Assembly: GCA_000504425.1 (NCBI GenBank)
Contig: KI632513.1
Span: forward strand, 3,579,974-3,643,973
Reading direction: 5' to 3'
Source: Rhodopseudomonas palustris JSC-3b
GTDB taxonomy: Bacteria; Pseudomonadota; Alphaproteobacteria; Rhizobiales; Xanthobacteraceae
DNA length: 64,000 bases
Shown: piece by piece, positions 56,066-64,000 of the stretch
How positions within the stretch are numbered: the first letter of the stretch is position 1
Layout of the letters: every line of letters begins with the position of its first letter
The notes under the pieces: generated by a model
The model's input: only the letters and a program-made list of their open reading frames with translations
Database searches by the model: none
Told to the model about the DNA's origin: nothing
Translations under genes and position numbers: made by a program

Positions 56066-56083
56066 GCGCCGGCCGCGCCGGGA

Positions 56084-56467
56084 TCATTTCTCCTGATCGA
56101 TCTCGGCAAATACTTCGCGCGCGATCCGAAAGCTGTCGACGCCGGCCGGCACGCCGGCATAGATCGCGACTTGCATGAAGATCTCGCGGATTTCGTCGCG
56201 GCTGACGCCATTGGTCAGCGCGCCGCGCAGATGGGCGCGCAGCTCATGCGGCCGGTTCAAAATCGCGATCATCGCCAGATTGAGCATGCTGCGCGTCTTG
56301 CGCGGCAATTGCTCGCGGCCCCACACTGCGCCCCAGCAATATTCCGTCACCAGTTCCTGGAACGGCCGATTGAAATCATCGGCATTCTTCAACGCTTTCT
56401 CGACATAGTCCGCGCCCAGCACAGCCTTGCGGATTTCCAGCCCCTTGTCGTGTGTCGCCTTGTCCAT
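56084..56467 (-). CDS. Carboxymuconolactone decarboxylase family protein
   Basis: A 127-residue all-helical protein of the CMD/AhpD-like family, close to PcaC in its pattern: ELVTEYCWGAVWGREQLPRK, MLNLAMIAILNRPHELRAHL (cut) and GVSRDEIREIFMQVAIYAGVP (cut). PcaC decarboxylates 4-carboxymuconolactone in protocatechuate breakdown. No other pca gene is near, so another CMD reaction is possible. Convergent with lysA. Confidence 0.88.
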   Translation of the reverse strand: MDKATHDKGLEIRKAVLGADYVEKALKNADDFNRPFQELVTEYCWGAVWGREQLPRKTRSMLNLAMIAILNRPHELRAHLRGALTNGVSRDEIREIFMQVAIYAGVPAGVDSFRIAREVFAEIDQEK

Positions 56468-56621
56468 GACCTATCCTTTGTTGATGGCCGTGGCAGGGTA
56501 AGGCGCGGCGCAGGGTGCGTCACGTGTTCGTGCGCGGCGGGGCTGGTCGCTGTGATGTTGCCGGGCGGTGCCTCATTGCCGCCGCTGTGTTAGACTGAAG
56601 TTGAGTAACCCGGAGAGATTG

Positions 56622-59138
56622 TTGAGCGGCACGCTCCCCACCGACCCGCAGCGACCTGCCCTTGATGCGGCCGCCCCGTCGTTCGACCGGGCGCTGCGGC
56701 GCGCCGCCTGGGTGATCGCCTGGGAACGGCTGTGGCCGCCGCTCGCAGGGCTCGCCAGCGTGATCGGCCTGTTCCTCGCGGTGTCATGGGCCGGGCTGTG
56801 GCAGATGCTGCCGGTGCTCGGCCGTGCCATCGGGCTCGGCCTGTTCCTGGTGCTGCTGCTGGCGGCGCTGGTGCCGTTTGCGAAACTGCGCTGGCCGAGC
56901 CGCAGCGAGGCGCTAAGCCGGCTCGATCGCGGCAGCGGCTTTCGCCCCCGCCCGGCCACCGCGCTGCAAGATACGCTCACCACCAATGACCCCGTCGCGC
57001 GCGCGCTCTGGGAGGTGCAGCGCCAGCGCATGCTGGCCGCGCTTGGCCGGCTACGCGCCGGTGTGCCGTCGCCGGCGCTGGCAAAGCATGATCCGATGGC
57101 GCTGCGGGCGCTGGTGGTGTTGCTGCTGGTTGCGACCTTCATCGCCGCCGGCGATGAACGACGTACGCGGGTCGCCGCGGCGTTCGACTGGCAGGGCGTG
57201 CTGACGCCGGCCGGCGTGCGGGTCGATGCCTGGGTGGCGCCGCCGCTCTACACGAACAAGCCGCCGATCATCCTGACCGCCGCCAAGGACGGCGCGGCCG
57301 CCGATCCCAGCGCCAAACTGCCGGTGCCGGCCGGCAGCACGCTGATCGTGCGCGCCAGCGGCGGCACGCTCGATGTCGCGGTCAGCGGCCAGATCAGCGA
57401 GGCCGCGCCGCCTGAACCGGCGTCCGGCGGCGCCAGCGAACGCCATTTCGCCATTGCCGGCGACGGCACCGCGCAGGTACGCGCGCCGGCCTCGGGCGTG
57501 CAATGGAGCTTTGTCACCGCGCCGGATCGGCCGCCGTCGATCGCGCTCGCCAAGGACCCGGAGCGCGTCGCCCGCGGCGCGCTGCAACTGATCTACAAGC
57601 TTGAAGACGATTACGGCGTCACCGAAGCCAATGCTGAACTCGTGGTGCGGCAAAGCGCGCAGCCAACGCAGGCCCGGCCGCTGTTCCAGCCGCCGCGCTT
57701 TGCGCTGGTGCTGCCCAATGCGCATACCCGCAGCGGCGTCGGCCAGACCGTCAAGGATCTCAGTGAAGATCCCTATGCCGGCGCCGAGGTGACGCTGACG
57801 CTGACCGCACGCGATGAAGCCGGCAATGAGGCGCGCAGCACGCCCTATCAGCTGCGGCTGCCGGAACGGCTGTTCACCAAGCCGCTGGCGCGCGCCTTGA
57901 TCGAGCAGCGCCGGATTTTGGCGCTCGATGCCGAGCAGCGCGAGCTGGTTGCGGCCGCGCTCGACGCGCTGCTGATCGCGCCGGAAGTGTTCATGCCGGA
58001 CTCGGCGGGCCAATATCTCGGCCTGTACACCGTCAATGATCAGCTCAGCCACGCCAAGAACGACGACGCGCTGCGCGAGGTGGTTAGCAGCCTGTGGGCG
58101 CTGGCGGTGTCGATCGAAGACGGCGACATCACCGACGTCGACAAGGCGCTGCGCGCCGCGCAGGAGGCGTTGAAACAGGCGCTGGAACGCGGCGCCAGCG
58201 ACGAGGAGATCAAGAAGCTCACCGACAATCTGCGCGCCGCGCTCGACAACTATCTGCGCCAACTCGCCGAGCAGCTACGCAACAACCCGCAGCAATTGGC
58301 GCGGCCACTCGACCCCAACAGCAAGGTGATCCGCCAGCAGGATCTCAACGCCATGGTCGAGCGCATGGAGCGGCTGTCGCGCAGCGGCGATAAGGAAGCC
58401 GCCAAGCAGTTGCTCGATCAGCTGCAGCAGATGCTGGAGAATTTGCAGATGGCGCAGCCCGGCCAGGGCGGCGACGGCAGCGGCGAGCAGGCGCTCAATG
58501 AACTCGGCGACGTGATCCGCAAGCAGCAGCAATTGCGCGACAAGACCTTTCAGCAGGGCCAGGAGCAGCGCAGCGAGCGCGACAGCGGCGAGCCCAATCT
58601 CGGCGACCTGCAGCAGGATCAGCAGGCGCTGCGCGACCGCTTGCACAAGCTGCAACAGGAGCTGGCGAAACGCGGCATGACCCCGGGCGCCAACGGCCAG
58701 CAGGGCGAGCAGGGGCAGCAGGGACAAGGCAGCCAGTCCGGCGATCCGCTCGGCGACGCCGATTCCGCGATGGCCGATGCCGATGGCCGGCTCGGCGAAG
58801 GCAATGCCGACCGCGCGGTCGACTCGCAGGGTAAGGCGCTGGATGCATTGCGCCGCGGTGCGCAGCGGCTGGCCGAAGCGATGCAGCAAGGCGAGGGCGA
58901 CGGCCAGGGCAATGGCCCCGGCCAGCGGCTCGGCCGCCAGCAGGGCGGCAATCAGAGCGATCCGCTCGGCCGGCCGCTGCGGGGCCGCGATCTCGGCGAT
59001 GATTTCTCGGTGAAGATTCCGGGCGAGATCGACGTGCAGCGCGTGCGCCGCATTCTGGAAGAACTGCGGCGCCGGCTGGGCGATTCCCAGCGCCCGCAGC
59101 TCGAACTCGATTACCTCGAGCGGCTGCTCAAGGATTGA
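56622..59138 (+). CDS. TIGR02302/DUF4175 family membrane protein
   Basis: An 838-residue protein with three helices (about 30-90 and 140-160), a large soluble central region, and a long coiled-coil and glutamine-rich C-terminal third (QGEQGQQGQGSQSGDPLGD). The TIGR02302 family is alphaproteobacterial and unnamed; it is fused to a domain like the TonB-linked and peptidoglycan-binding types in some members, but I cannot place the function. The start is unclear: TTG at 56622 follows GGAG by six bases; GTG at 56568 is also open. Confidence 0.8.
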   Translation: MSGTLPTDPQRPALDAAAPSFDRALRRAAWVIAWERLWPPLAGLASVIGLFLAVSWAGLWQMLPVLGRAIGLGLFLVLLLAALVPFAKLRWPSRSEALSRLDRGSGFRPRPATALQDTLTTNDPVARALWEVQRQRMLAALGRLRAGVPSPALAKHDPMALRALVVLLLVATFIAAGDERRTRVAAAFDWQGVLTPAGVRVDAWVAPPLYTNKPPIILTAAKDGAAADPSAKLPVPAGSTLIVRASGGTLDVAVSGQISEAAPPEPASGGASERHFAIAGDGTAQVRAPASGVQWSFVTAPDRPPSIALAKDPERVARGALQLIYKLEDDYGVTEANAELVVRQSAQPTQARPLFQPPRFALVLPNAHTRSGVGQTVKDLSEDPYAGAEVTLTLTARDEAGNEARSTPYQLRLPERLFTKPLARALIEQRRILALDAEQRELVAAALDALLIAPEVFMPDSAGQYLGLYTVNDQLSHAKNDDALREVVSSLWALAVSIEDGDITDVDKALRAAQEALKQALERGASDEEIKKLTDNLRAALDNYLRQLAEQLRNNPQQLARPLDPNSKVIRQQDLNAMVERMERLSRSGDKEAAKQLLDQLQQMLENLQMAQPGQGGDGSGEQALNELGDVIRKQQQLRDKTFQQGQEQRSERDSGEPNLGDLQQDQQALRDRLHKLQQELAKRGMTPGANGQQGEQGQQGQGSQSGDPLGDADSAMADADGRLGEGNADRAVDSQGKALDALRRGAQRLAEAMQQGEGDGQGNGPGQRLGRQQGGNQSDPLGRPLRGRDLGDDFSVKIPGEIDVQRVRRILEELRRRLGDSQRPQLELDYLERLLKD

Positions 59139-59284
59139 CACGCTGAGTGATTGCGGCTGCTTTCACCACTCACATCGCCGCGCGCCTCATGCCGCCCGGT
59201 TACCGGCCGTTTACCATCCCGACCTAAAGTTTGGCGGTTGCCGGGCCATGCGGTGCGGCCGACTGAGCTTGGGTGGGGTGAGCG

Positions 59285-60061
59285 TTGCGTATCGAGTTCA
59301 GCCTTCCGCGCCGACGAGCGGCGCTGCCGGCCGCGTTGCTGCTGACCGCGCTCACCGTGGCTGCGCCGCCCGCATCCGCCCAAAACCTGCTCGACATGCT
59401 GTTTGGCGGCTTTCAGTCGCCGCCCGCCCGGTCATCGCAGCAGAATTTCTTCGCTGATCCGTTTGGCCTCGGCGCGTCATCGGCGCCGCCGGCACGGCCG
59501 GCCGTGGCCTCGGGCTCAGGTCCGGCGTTTTGCGTGCGCAGCTGCGACGGCAAATATTTTCCGCTGACCACCCGCGGCGGCGCCAGCGCCGCGCAGATGT
59601 GCCAGGCGTTCTGCCCGGCGAGCCAGACCCGGGTGTTTTATGGCAGCCAGATCGAGCACGCCACCGCCAGCAATGGCGAGCGCTACGCCGACAGCGACAA
59701 CGCCTTTGCCTATCGCAAGGCGCTGAAGGCCGACTGCACGTGCGACGGCCGCAGCCCGGCCGGGCTGGCGCCGGTCGATCTCGCGCTCGACACCTCGCTG
59801 CGCGCCGGCGATGTGGTGGCGACCGGCAACGGCCTCGTCGCCTATTCCGGCATCCGGGTCGGCGCCGCGCAGACCGCGGAATTCACGCCGATCAGCTCCT
59901 ATCCCGGGCTGAATGCCGAACTGCGCGCCCGGCTGGGCGAGATGAAAGTGTCGCCCACTCACCACGATGGCAGCGAAGCGGCGCACGCGCCCAGTGTCGC
60001 GCCCACCGCCCCGGTGCCCGCGGCAGCGTCAAAGCCGGCCCGGCGCGCCGAGCTGCGCTGA
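59285..60061 (+). CDS. DUF2865 domain protein, exported
   Basis: A 258-residue protein with a signal peptide (about 1-32), a low-complexity stretch, then a DUF2865 domain: FCVRSCDGKYFPLTTRGGAS, CQAFCPASQTRVFYGSQIE and LKADCTCDG, with six to eight conserved cysteines. Common in Bradyrhizobium relatives; function unknown. The start is TTG at 59285 with GGGTGGGGTGAG upstream. Confidence 0.85.
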   Translation: MRIEFSLPRRRAALPAALLLTALTVAAPPASAQNLLDMLFGGFQSPPARSSQQNFFADPFGLGASSAPPARPAVASGSGPAFCVRSCDGKYFPLTTRGGASAAQMCQAFCPASQTRVFYGSQIEHATASNGERYADSDNAFAYRKALKADCTCDGRSPAGLAPVDLALDTSLRAGDVVATGNGLVAYSGIRVGAAQTAEFTPISSYPGLNAELRARLGEMKVSPTHHDGSEAAHAPSVAPTAPVPAAASKPARRAELR

Positions 60062-60101
60062 GGCGCGCTGCGTTGAGACGACGCTGCGCAGGCGCGAAAC
60101 G

Positions 60102-60533
60102 CTAGCGCATCCGCACCACGCCGATCACATTGGGCGTCGCAAGATAAAGGTCTTCCAGCGCGGCGCGCGCTGCCGCGCGGTTGTCCGGCGTCAGCAGCCC
60201 GCGCTTTTCCGCCAAGATCATCCAGCAGAAGCCCCACCAGTCGGTCAGCATGCCGTCGTCATCGATCAGGTCAAAGCCCTGCTCGGCGGCAAAGATCCGC
60301 GCCCGCGCTTCATCGAGCGCGTCGAGCCAGGCGTGATCTGCGGCGGAAAACAGCTCGTCGCTGACGTCGTCGATGGTGTAGCCCCAGATCGAGCGGCACA
60401 CCGCGTCAAAGGCGCGGTCGATCTGGTCGTCATCGACCAGGCGATGACGCGCGGTGCGGTGCAGTTCCGTCAGCGTTCCAGCAAAATCGGCGATCCGGGT
60501 CAGCGCCGATGGATCAAAGGCGATGGTGGACAT
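60102..60533 (-). CDS. Hypothetical protein
   Basis: A 143-residue soluble alpha-helical protein with several aspartates and WWGFCWMILAEKRGLLTPDN near residue 93. I recognise no domain. ATG at 60533 is a better start than one 15 codons upstream, whose leader is not conserved-type. It sits between two plus-strand genes as a single minus-strand gene. Confidence 0.75.
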   Translation of the reverse strand: MSTIAFDPSALTRIADFAGTLTELHRTARHRLVDDDQIDRAFDAVCRSIWGYTIDDVSDELFSAADHAWLDALDEARARIFAAEQGFDLIDDDGMLTDWWGFCWMILAEKRGLLTPDNRAAARAALEDLYLATPNVIGVVRMR

Positions 60534-60757
60534 GTCGGCTGTTTTTGCCCCTGCCATGGCGGCGCGCCATGGATTCATGAACTGCTACCACGTTTTTCTG
60601 CGATGTTCTAGCTTTGTTCTGCCGACAAGCTGTCGCGGCCTTGAACATTTTCTTGCACAAAAGCCATGCATGATGGCTCAAACGATGATCTCGTCAGCGG
60701 TGCAATGGCGCCGTAATCTACGCATGACCATTTTCAGAGCAAATTCGGGAAAAAGTT

Positions 60758-63271
60758 TTGCCTGGTCCGAGCTCCCCTGACTTCAAGGTGCCGAAACCGC
60801 CACTCGATGAGCTGGCGCTATCGGAAATCAAAAGCGCGATCGTCGCCAAGCTGACGCTCGCGATCGGCAAGAATGCCGGCCAAGCCACCAAGCACGATTG
60901 GTACAAGGCGGCGGCGCTGGCGCTGCGCGACCGCATCGTGCACCGCTGGCTGATGACCGAGAAGGAGAGCTACGACGCCGGTCGCAAGCGCGTCTATTAC
61001 CTGTCGCTCGAATTCCTGATCGGCCGGCTGTTCACCGACGCGCTCAACAATATGGGCTTGATGCCGTTGTTCGAGGCGGCGCTCGGCGATCTCGGCGTCG
61101 GACTGTCCGATTTGCGCAATTGCGAGCCGGACGCCGCGCTCGGCAATGGCGGTCTCGGCCGGCTGGCGGCCTGCTTCATGGAAAGCATGGCGACGCTGGA
61201 GATCCCGGCGTTCGGCTATGGCATCCGTTACGATTTCGGCCTGTTCCGCCAGATCATCAGCCAGGGTTGGCAGCAGGAATATCCCGACGAATGGCTCGGC
61301 TTCGGCAATCCGTGGGAATTGCAGCGGCCCGAGGTGGTCTATCAGGTGCATTTCGGCGGCAGCGTCGAGCACTCGGTCGATGCCCGCGGGCGCGAACGGG
61401 CGATCTGGTACCCCGGCGAGACCGTGCAGGCGGTGGCCTATGACACGCCGATCGTCGGCTGGCGCGGCAAGCACGTCAACGCGCTGCGGCTATGGTCGGC
61501 GCGCGCGCCGGACCCGCTGCGCATCGACGTGTTCAACACCGGCGACTATCTCGGCGCCAGCGCCCACGAAGCGCGTGCCGAAGCGATCTGCAAATTCCTC
61601 TATCCCAATGACGAAAGCCCGGCCGGCCGCGAATTGCGGCTGCGCCAGGAATACTTCTTCGTGTCGGCGTCGCTGCAGGATCTGGTGCAGCGCCATCTCA
61701 ACGCGGAAGGCCAGTTGCGCAGCCTCGCCAAGAAGGCGGCGGTGCAGCTCAACGACACCCATCCGAGCCTCGCGGTCGCCGAGCTGATGCGGCTGTTGAT
61801 CGATCATCACGGCATGATGTGGGACGACGCCTGGGAGATCACCAAGGCAACCTTGTCCTACACCAACCACACGCTGCTGCCGGAAGCGCTCGAAACCTGG
61901 CCGGTCGAACTGTTCGAGCGCAGCCTGCCGCGCCATCTCGAGATCATTTACCGGATCAACGAGGTGCATCTGAACCACGCCGAGGCGCGCTGCCCCGGCG
62001 ATATCGACTTCCGCGCCGCGGTGTCGCTGATCGACGAAAAGGGCGGCCGGCGCGTGCGCATGGGCCATCTGGCGTTCATCGGCTCGCACCGCATCAACGG
62101 CGTGTCGGCGATGCATTCCGAGCTGATGAAGGAGACCGTGTTCCACGATCTGCATCATCTCTATCCGGGCCGCATCACCAACAAGACCAACGGCATCACC
62201 TTCCGGCGCTGGCTGATGCTCGCCAATCCGGGGCTCACCGAACTCGCGCGCGCCACCTGCGGCGAAAGCGTGCTCGATGATCCGAGCTATCTGGTGCGGA
62301 TGGAGGACTATGCCGGCGATGCCGCATTCCAGCAGCAGTTCCGGCAGGTCAAACACCGCAACAAGGTGGCGCTCGCCAAGCTGATCGGCGAGCGGCTCGG
62401 CATCAAGGTCAATGCCAGCGCGCTGTTCGACGTGCAGATCAAGCGCATCCACGAATACAAGCGGCAATTGCTGAACGTGCTGGAAGCGATCGCGCTCTAT
62501 CACGCGATCAAGGACGAGCCGCAGCGCGACTGGGTGCCGCGCGTGAAAATCTTCGCCGGCAAGGCGGCGGCGAGCTATCGCTACGCCAAGCTGATCATCA
62601 AGCTGATCAACGACGTCGCCGAAACCATCAACAGCGATCCCGACACCGTCGGCCGGCTCAAGGTGGTGTTCATCCCGGACTACAATGTCAGCCTCGCCGA
62701 GGTGATCATTCCGGCCGCGGATCTGTCCGAGCAGATTTCCACCGCGGGCATGGAAGCCTCCGGCACCGGCAACATGAAGTTTGCGCTGAACGGCGCGCTG
62801 ACGATCGGTACGCTCGACGGCGCCAATATCGAAATCCGCGACCATGTCGGCCCGGAGAACATCGCGATCTTCGGCATGGACGCGCTCGAAGTGGTGCAGC
62901 GGCGCGCGCAAGGCCTGGACGCCACCGACGTGATCACCCGCTCGCCGCGGCTGGCGCGCGCGATCCGCGCGATCGAAACCGGCGAGTTCTCGCCGGACGA
63001 TCCTGGCCGGTTCGCCGCGATCTCGCACGCGCTGCGCCATCTCGATCACTACATGGTCAGCGCCGATTTCGATTCCTACTATGATTGCCAGCGCGGCATC
63101 GACGCGCGCTGGTCCAACACCCCGGCCTGGACGCGGGCCGCGATCCTCAATGTCGCGCGCATGGCGTGGTTCTCGTCGGACCGCACCATCCGCGAATATG
63201 CCGAGGATATCTGGAACGTGCCGACCAGCCCGGCGTCGCAGCCGACGCTGGCCCGGCAGGCGCAGCGCTAG
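60758..63271 (+). CDS. glgP: Glycogen/starch/alpha-glucan phosphorylase
   Basis: An 837-residue PLP enzyme that releases glucose-1-phosphate from alpha-1,4-glucans. It has YYLSLEFLIGRL, AALGNGGLGRLAACF, the glucose-site WYPGETVQAVAYD and the PLP lysine K674 in EASGTGNMKFALNGALT. Length is normal. The first codon is TTG at 60758; no ATG fits the frame and the SD is weak. An intrinsic terminator follows 29 bp after the stop. No glgABC genes lie here. Confidence 0.95.
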   Translation: MPGPSSPDFKVPKPPLDELALSEIKSAIVAKLTLAIGKNAGQATKHDWYKAAALALRDRIVHRWLMTEKESYDAGRKRVYYLSLEFLIGRLFTDALNNMGLMPLFEAALGDLGVGLSDLRNCEPDAALGNGGLGRLAACFMESMATLEIPAFGYGIRYDFGLFRQIISQGWQQEYPDEWLGFGNPWELQRPEVVYQVHFGGSVEHSVDARGRERAIWYPGETVQAVAYDTPIVGWRGKHVNALRLWSARAPDPLRIDVFNTGDYLGASAHEARAEAICKFLYPNDESPAGRELRLRQEYFFVSASLQDLVQRHLNAEGQLRSLAKKAAVQLNDTHPSLAVAELMRLLIDHHGMMWDDAWEITKATLSYTNHTLLPEALETWPVELFERSLPRHLEIIYRINEVHLNHAEARCPGDIDFRAAVSLIDEKGGRRVRMGHLAFIGSHRINGVSAMHSELMKETVFHDLHHLYPGRITNKTNGITFRRWLMLANPGLTELARATCGESVLDDPSYLVRMEDYAGDAAFQQQFRQVKHRNKVALAKLIGERLGIKVNASALFDVQIKRIHEYKRQLLNVLEAIALYHAIKDEPQRDWVPRVKIFAGKAAASYRYAKLIIKLINDVAETINSDPDTVGRLKVVFIPDYNVSLAEVIIPAADLSEQISTAGMEASGTGNMKFALNGALTIGTLDGANIEIRDHVGPENIAIFGMDALEVVQRRAQGLDATDVITRSPRLARAIRAIETGEFSPDDPGRFAAISHALRHLDHYMVSADFDSYYDCQRGIDARWSNTPAWTRAAILNVARMAWFSSDRTIREYAEDIWNVPTSPASQPTLARQAQR

Positions 63272-63300
63272 CCTGCCAGCCTGATACGGTTCCTTGATGA

Positions 63301-63328
63301 AAGGGCGACCCTGGCGGTCGCCCTTTTT
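63301..63328 (+). terminator. Intrinsic terminator of glgP
   Basis: A 10-bp perfect stem (63301-63310 with 63316-63325) around a 5-base loop, with a T-run to 63328. Confidence 0.9.
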
Positions 63329-63410
63329 ATGATGGCCATCAGATTATGGTTCGGCACATTCCCGATCGATGCTAAGAGCAACAATAAGCAAGAACATCGA
63401 GGAGACGTCG

Positions 63411-64000
63411 ATGCACGATACGGTGCTCAAGGGCGACCATCATCCGTTCGATCAGGCCACCCGCGTTACGCTGCGCGATGGCCGCTGGCGCGGCGAAACG
63501 AGCGATGATTACCGTGCCTTCATCGGCCCGTTCGGCGGCTTCACCGCCGCCACCATGCTCCGCGCTTTGCTGGAACATCCCGACCGCGCCGGCGATCCGC
63601 TGGCTTTCACCGTCAATTTCTGCGCGCCGATCGCGCCAGGCACGTTCGAGCTTGATGTGCGGCTGATCAAGGCCAACCGCTCCTCGCAGCATTGGTCGAT
63701 CACGCTGAGCCAGGACAAGATCGGGGTGGCGGCGTTTGCGACCGTGGTGGTGGCGCAGCGCCGCGAAACCTGGTCGCATCAAACCGCACAGCCGCCGGTG
63801 ACCACGCGCTATCAGGACGCCAAGGTGCTGCCCGATTTCGGTGCCGCGCCATGGATCAACCAGTTTGAATTCCGCTTTACGGATGGCGCGCCGCGCTTTG
63901 GCAGGACGCCGCTGGATGAGCCGGCGAGTGCGCATAGCAAGGTCTGGATCGGCAATGCCGTGCCGCGCCCGATCGACGCGATCTCGCTCTCGGCGATCGC
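63411..64000 (+). CDS. Thioesterase family protein, cut by the window end
   Basis: The first 196 codons of a gene that runs off the window. ATG at 63411 has GAGGA in place. The protein begins MHDTVLKGDHHPFDQATRVT, then FIGPFGGFTAATMLRALLEH and FTVNFCAPIAPGTFELDVRL, the hotdog-fold acyl-CoA thioesterase pattern (TesB-like, two hotdogs). It should hydrolyse acyl-CoA; specificity unknown. It follows the glgP terminator, so it has its own promoter. Confidence 0.8.
   Translation, partial: MHDTVLKGDHHPFDQATRVTLRDGRWRGETSDDYRAFIGPFGGFTAATMLRALLEHPDRAGDPLAFTVNFCAPIAPGTFELDVRLIKANRSSQHWSITLSQDKIGVAAFATVVVAQRRETWSHQTAQPPVTTRYQDAKVLPDFGAAPWINQFEFRFTDGAPRFGRTPLDEPASAHSKVWIGNAVPRPIDAISLSAI

Noticed and set aside
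1..64000. CRISPR arrays, prophage or rRNA
   Set aside because: No spaced direct repeats of CRISPR type, no phage genes and no rRNA sequence were seen.

Overview
The window is high-GC alphaproteobacterial chromosome, most likely from the Bradyrhizobium/Rhodopseudomonas group (inference). The pointers are a GcrA cell-cycle regulator, a TlpA thioredoxin, a SAM-II riboswitch before metZ, a GGAAC-N16-CGTT general-stress (EcfG) promoter, DUF2865 and TIGR02302 proteins, and several intergenic palindromic repeats of the kind common in these genomes. Most of the window is ordinary core genome; coding density is high and genes sit in short operons with ATGA or TGATG junctions.

Layout. 1-4.7 kb: FmdB zinc ribbon, acyl-CoA synthetase, and the methionine salvage pair mtnP-mtnA. 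4.8-8.4 kb: a divergent locus of cytochrome b561 and a PepSY protein on the minus strand facing a PepSY protein, an OmpR-type regulator and a sensor kinase on the plus strand. 8.5-13.6 kb: htpG behind a heat-shock type promoter, an OmpA-domain protein, a small membrane protein and a UPF0104-type membrane protein. 13.6-20.5 kb: a complete phosphate regulon, phoR, then pstSCAB-phoU-phoB behind two tandem Pho boxes. 20.6-22 kb: an intact-looking IS4-family element with inverted repeats and a 9-bp target duplication, sitting inside one of the palindromic repeats. 22.3-27.1 kb: gcrA facing argD-argF, then hslO and apaG.

27.4-30.3 kb: a three-gene surface-glycan type cassette (OpgC acyltransferase plus two SGNH proteins, one with its catalytic residues lost). 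30.5-33.1 kb: metZ with a SAM-II riboswitch and an apparent terminator/antiterminator, then a long-form dCTP deaminase. 33.1-35.3 kb: a three-gene accessory cassette of visibly lower GC (TIGR04255 protein, HTH protein, protein of unknown function), the best candidate here for an undescribed system. 35.5-43.5 kb: MATE exporter, Ogt, tRNA-Gly(CCC), a repeat-containing stress-type protein, GH13 glucosidase, PRC-barrel protein with an EcfG promoter, a lone receiver protein, an MBL-fold protein and an AlkA-type glycosylase.

43.6-50.7 kb: gluQ, a hybrid histidine kinase with a lysine/alanine-rich tail, YihY, a twin-TM protein, an ATP:cobalamin adenosyltransferase, etfBA and 3-hydroxybutyryl-CoA dehydrogenase. 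50.7-52.3 kb: repeats and small genes including a YjfB-like protein. 52.3-56.5 kb: tlpA facing argH-lptM-lysA, and a carboxymuconolactone decarboxylase family protein. 56.6-64 kb: a TIGR02302/DUF4175 membrane protein, a DUF2865 protein, a hypothetical, glgP, and the start of a thioesterase cut by the window edge.

The main shared logic is metabolic housekeeping: phosphate uptake and its control, sulfur amino acid synthesis and salvage (mtnPA, metZ), arginine and lysine synthesis (argD, argF, argH, lysA), and fatty-acid/acyl-CoA electron transfer (acyl-CoA synthetase, etfBA, hbd).
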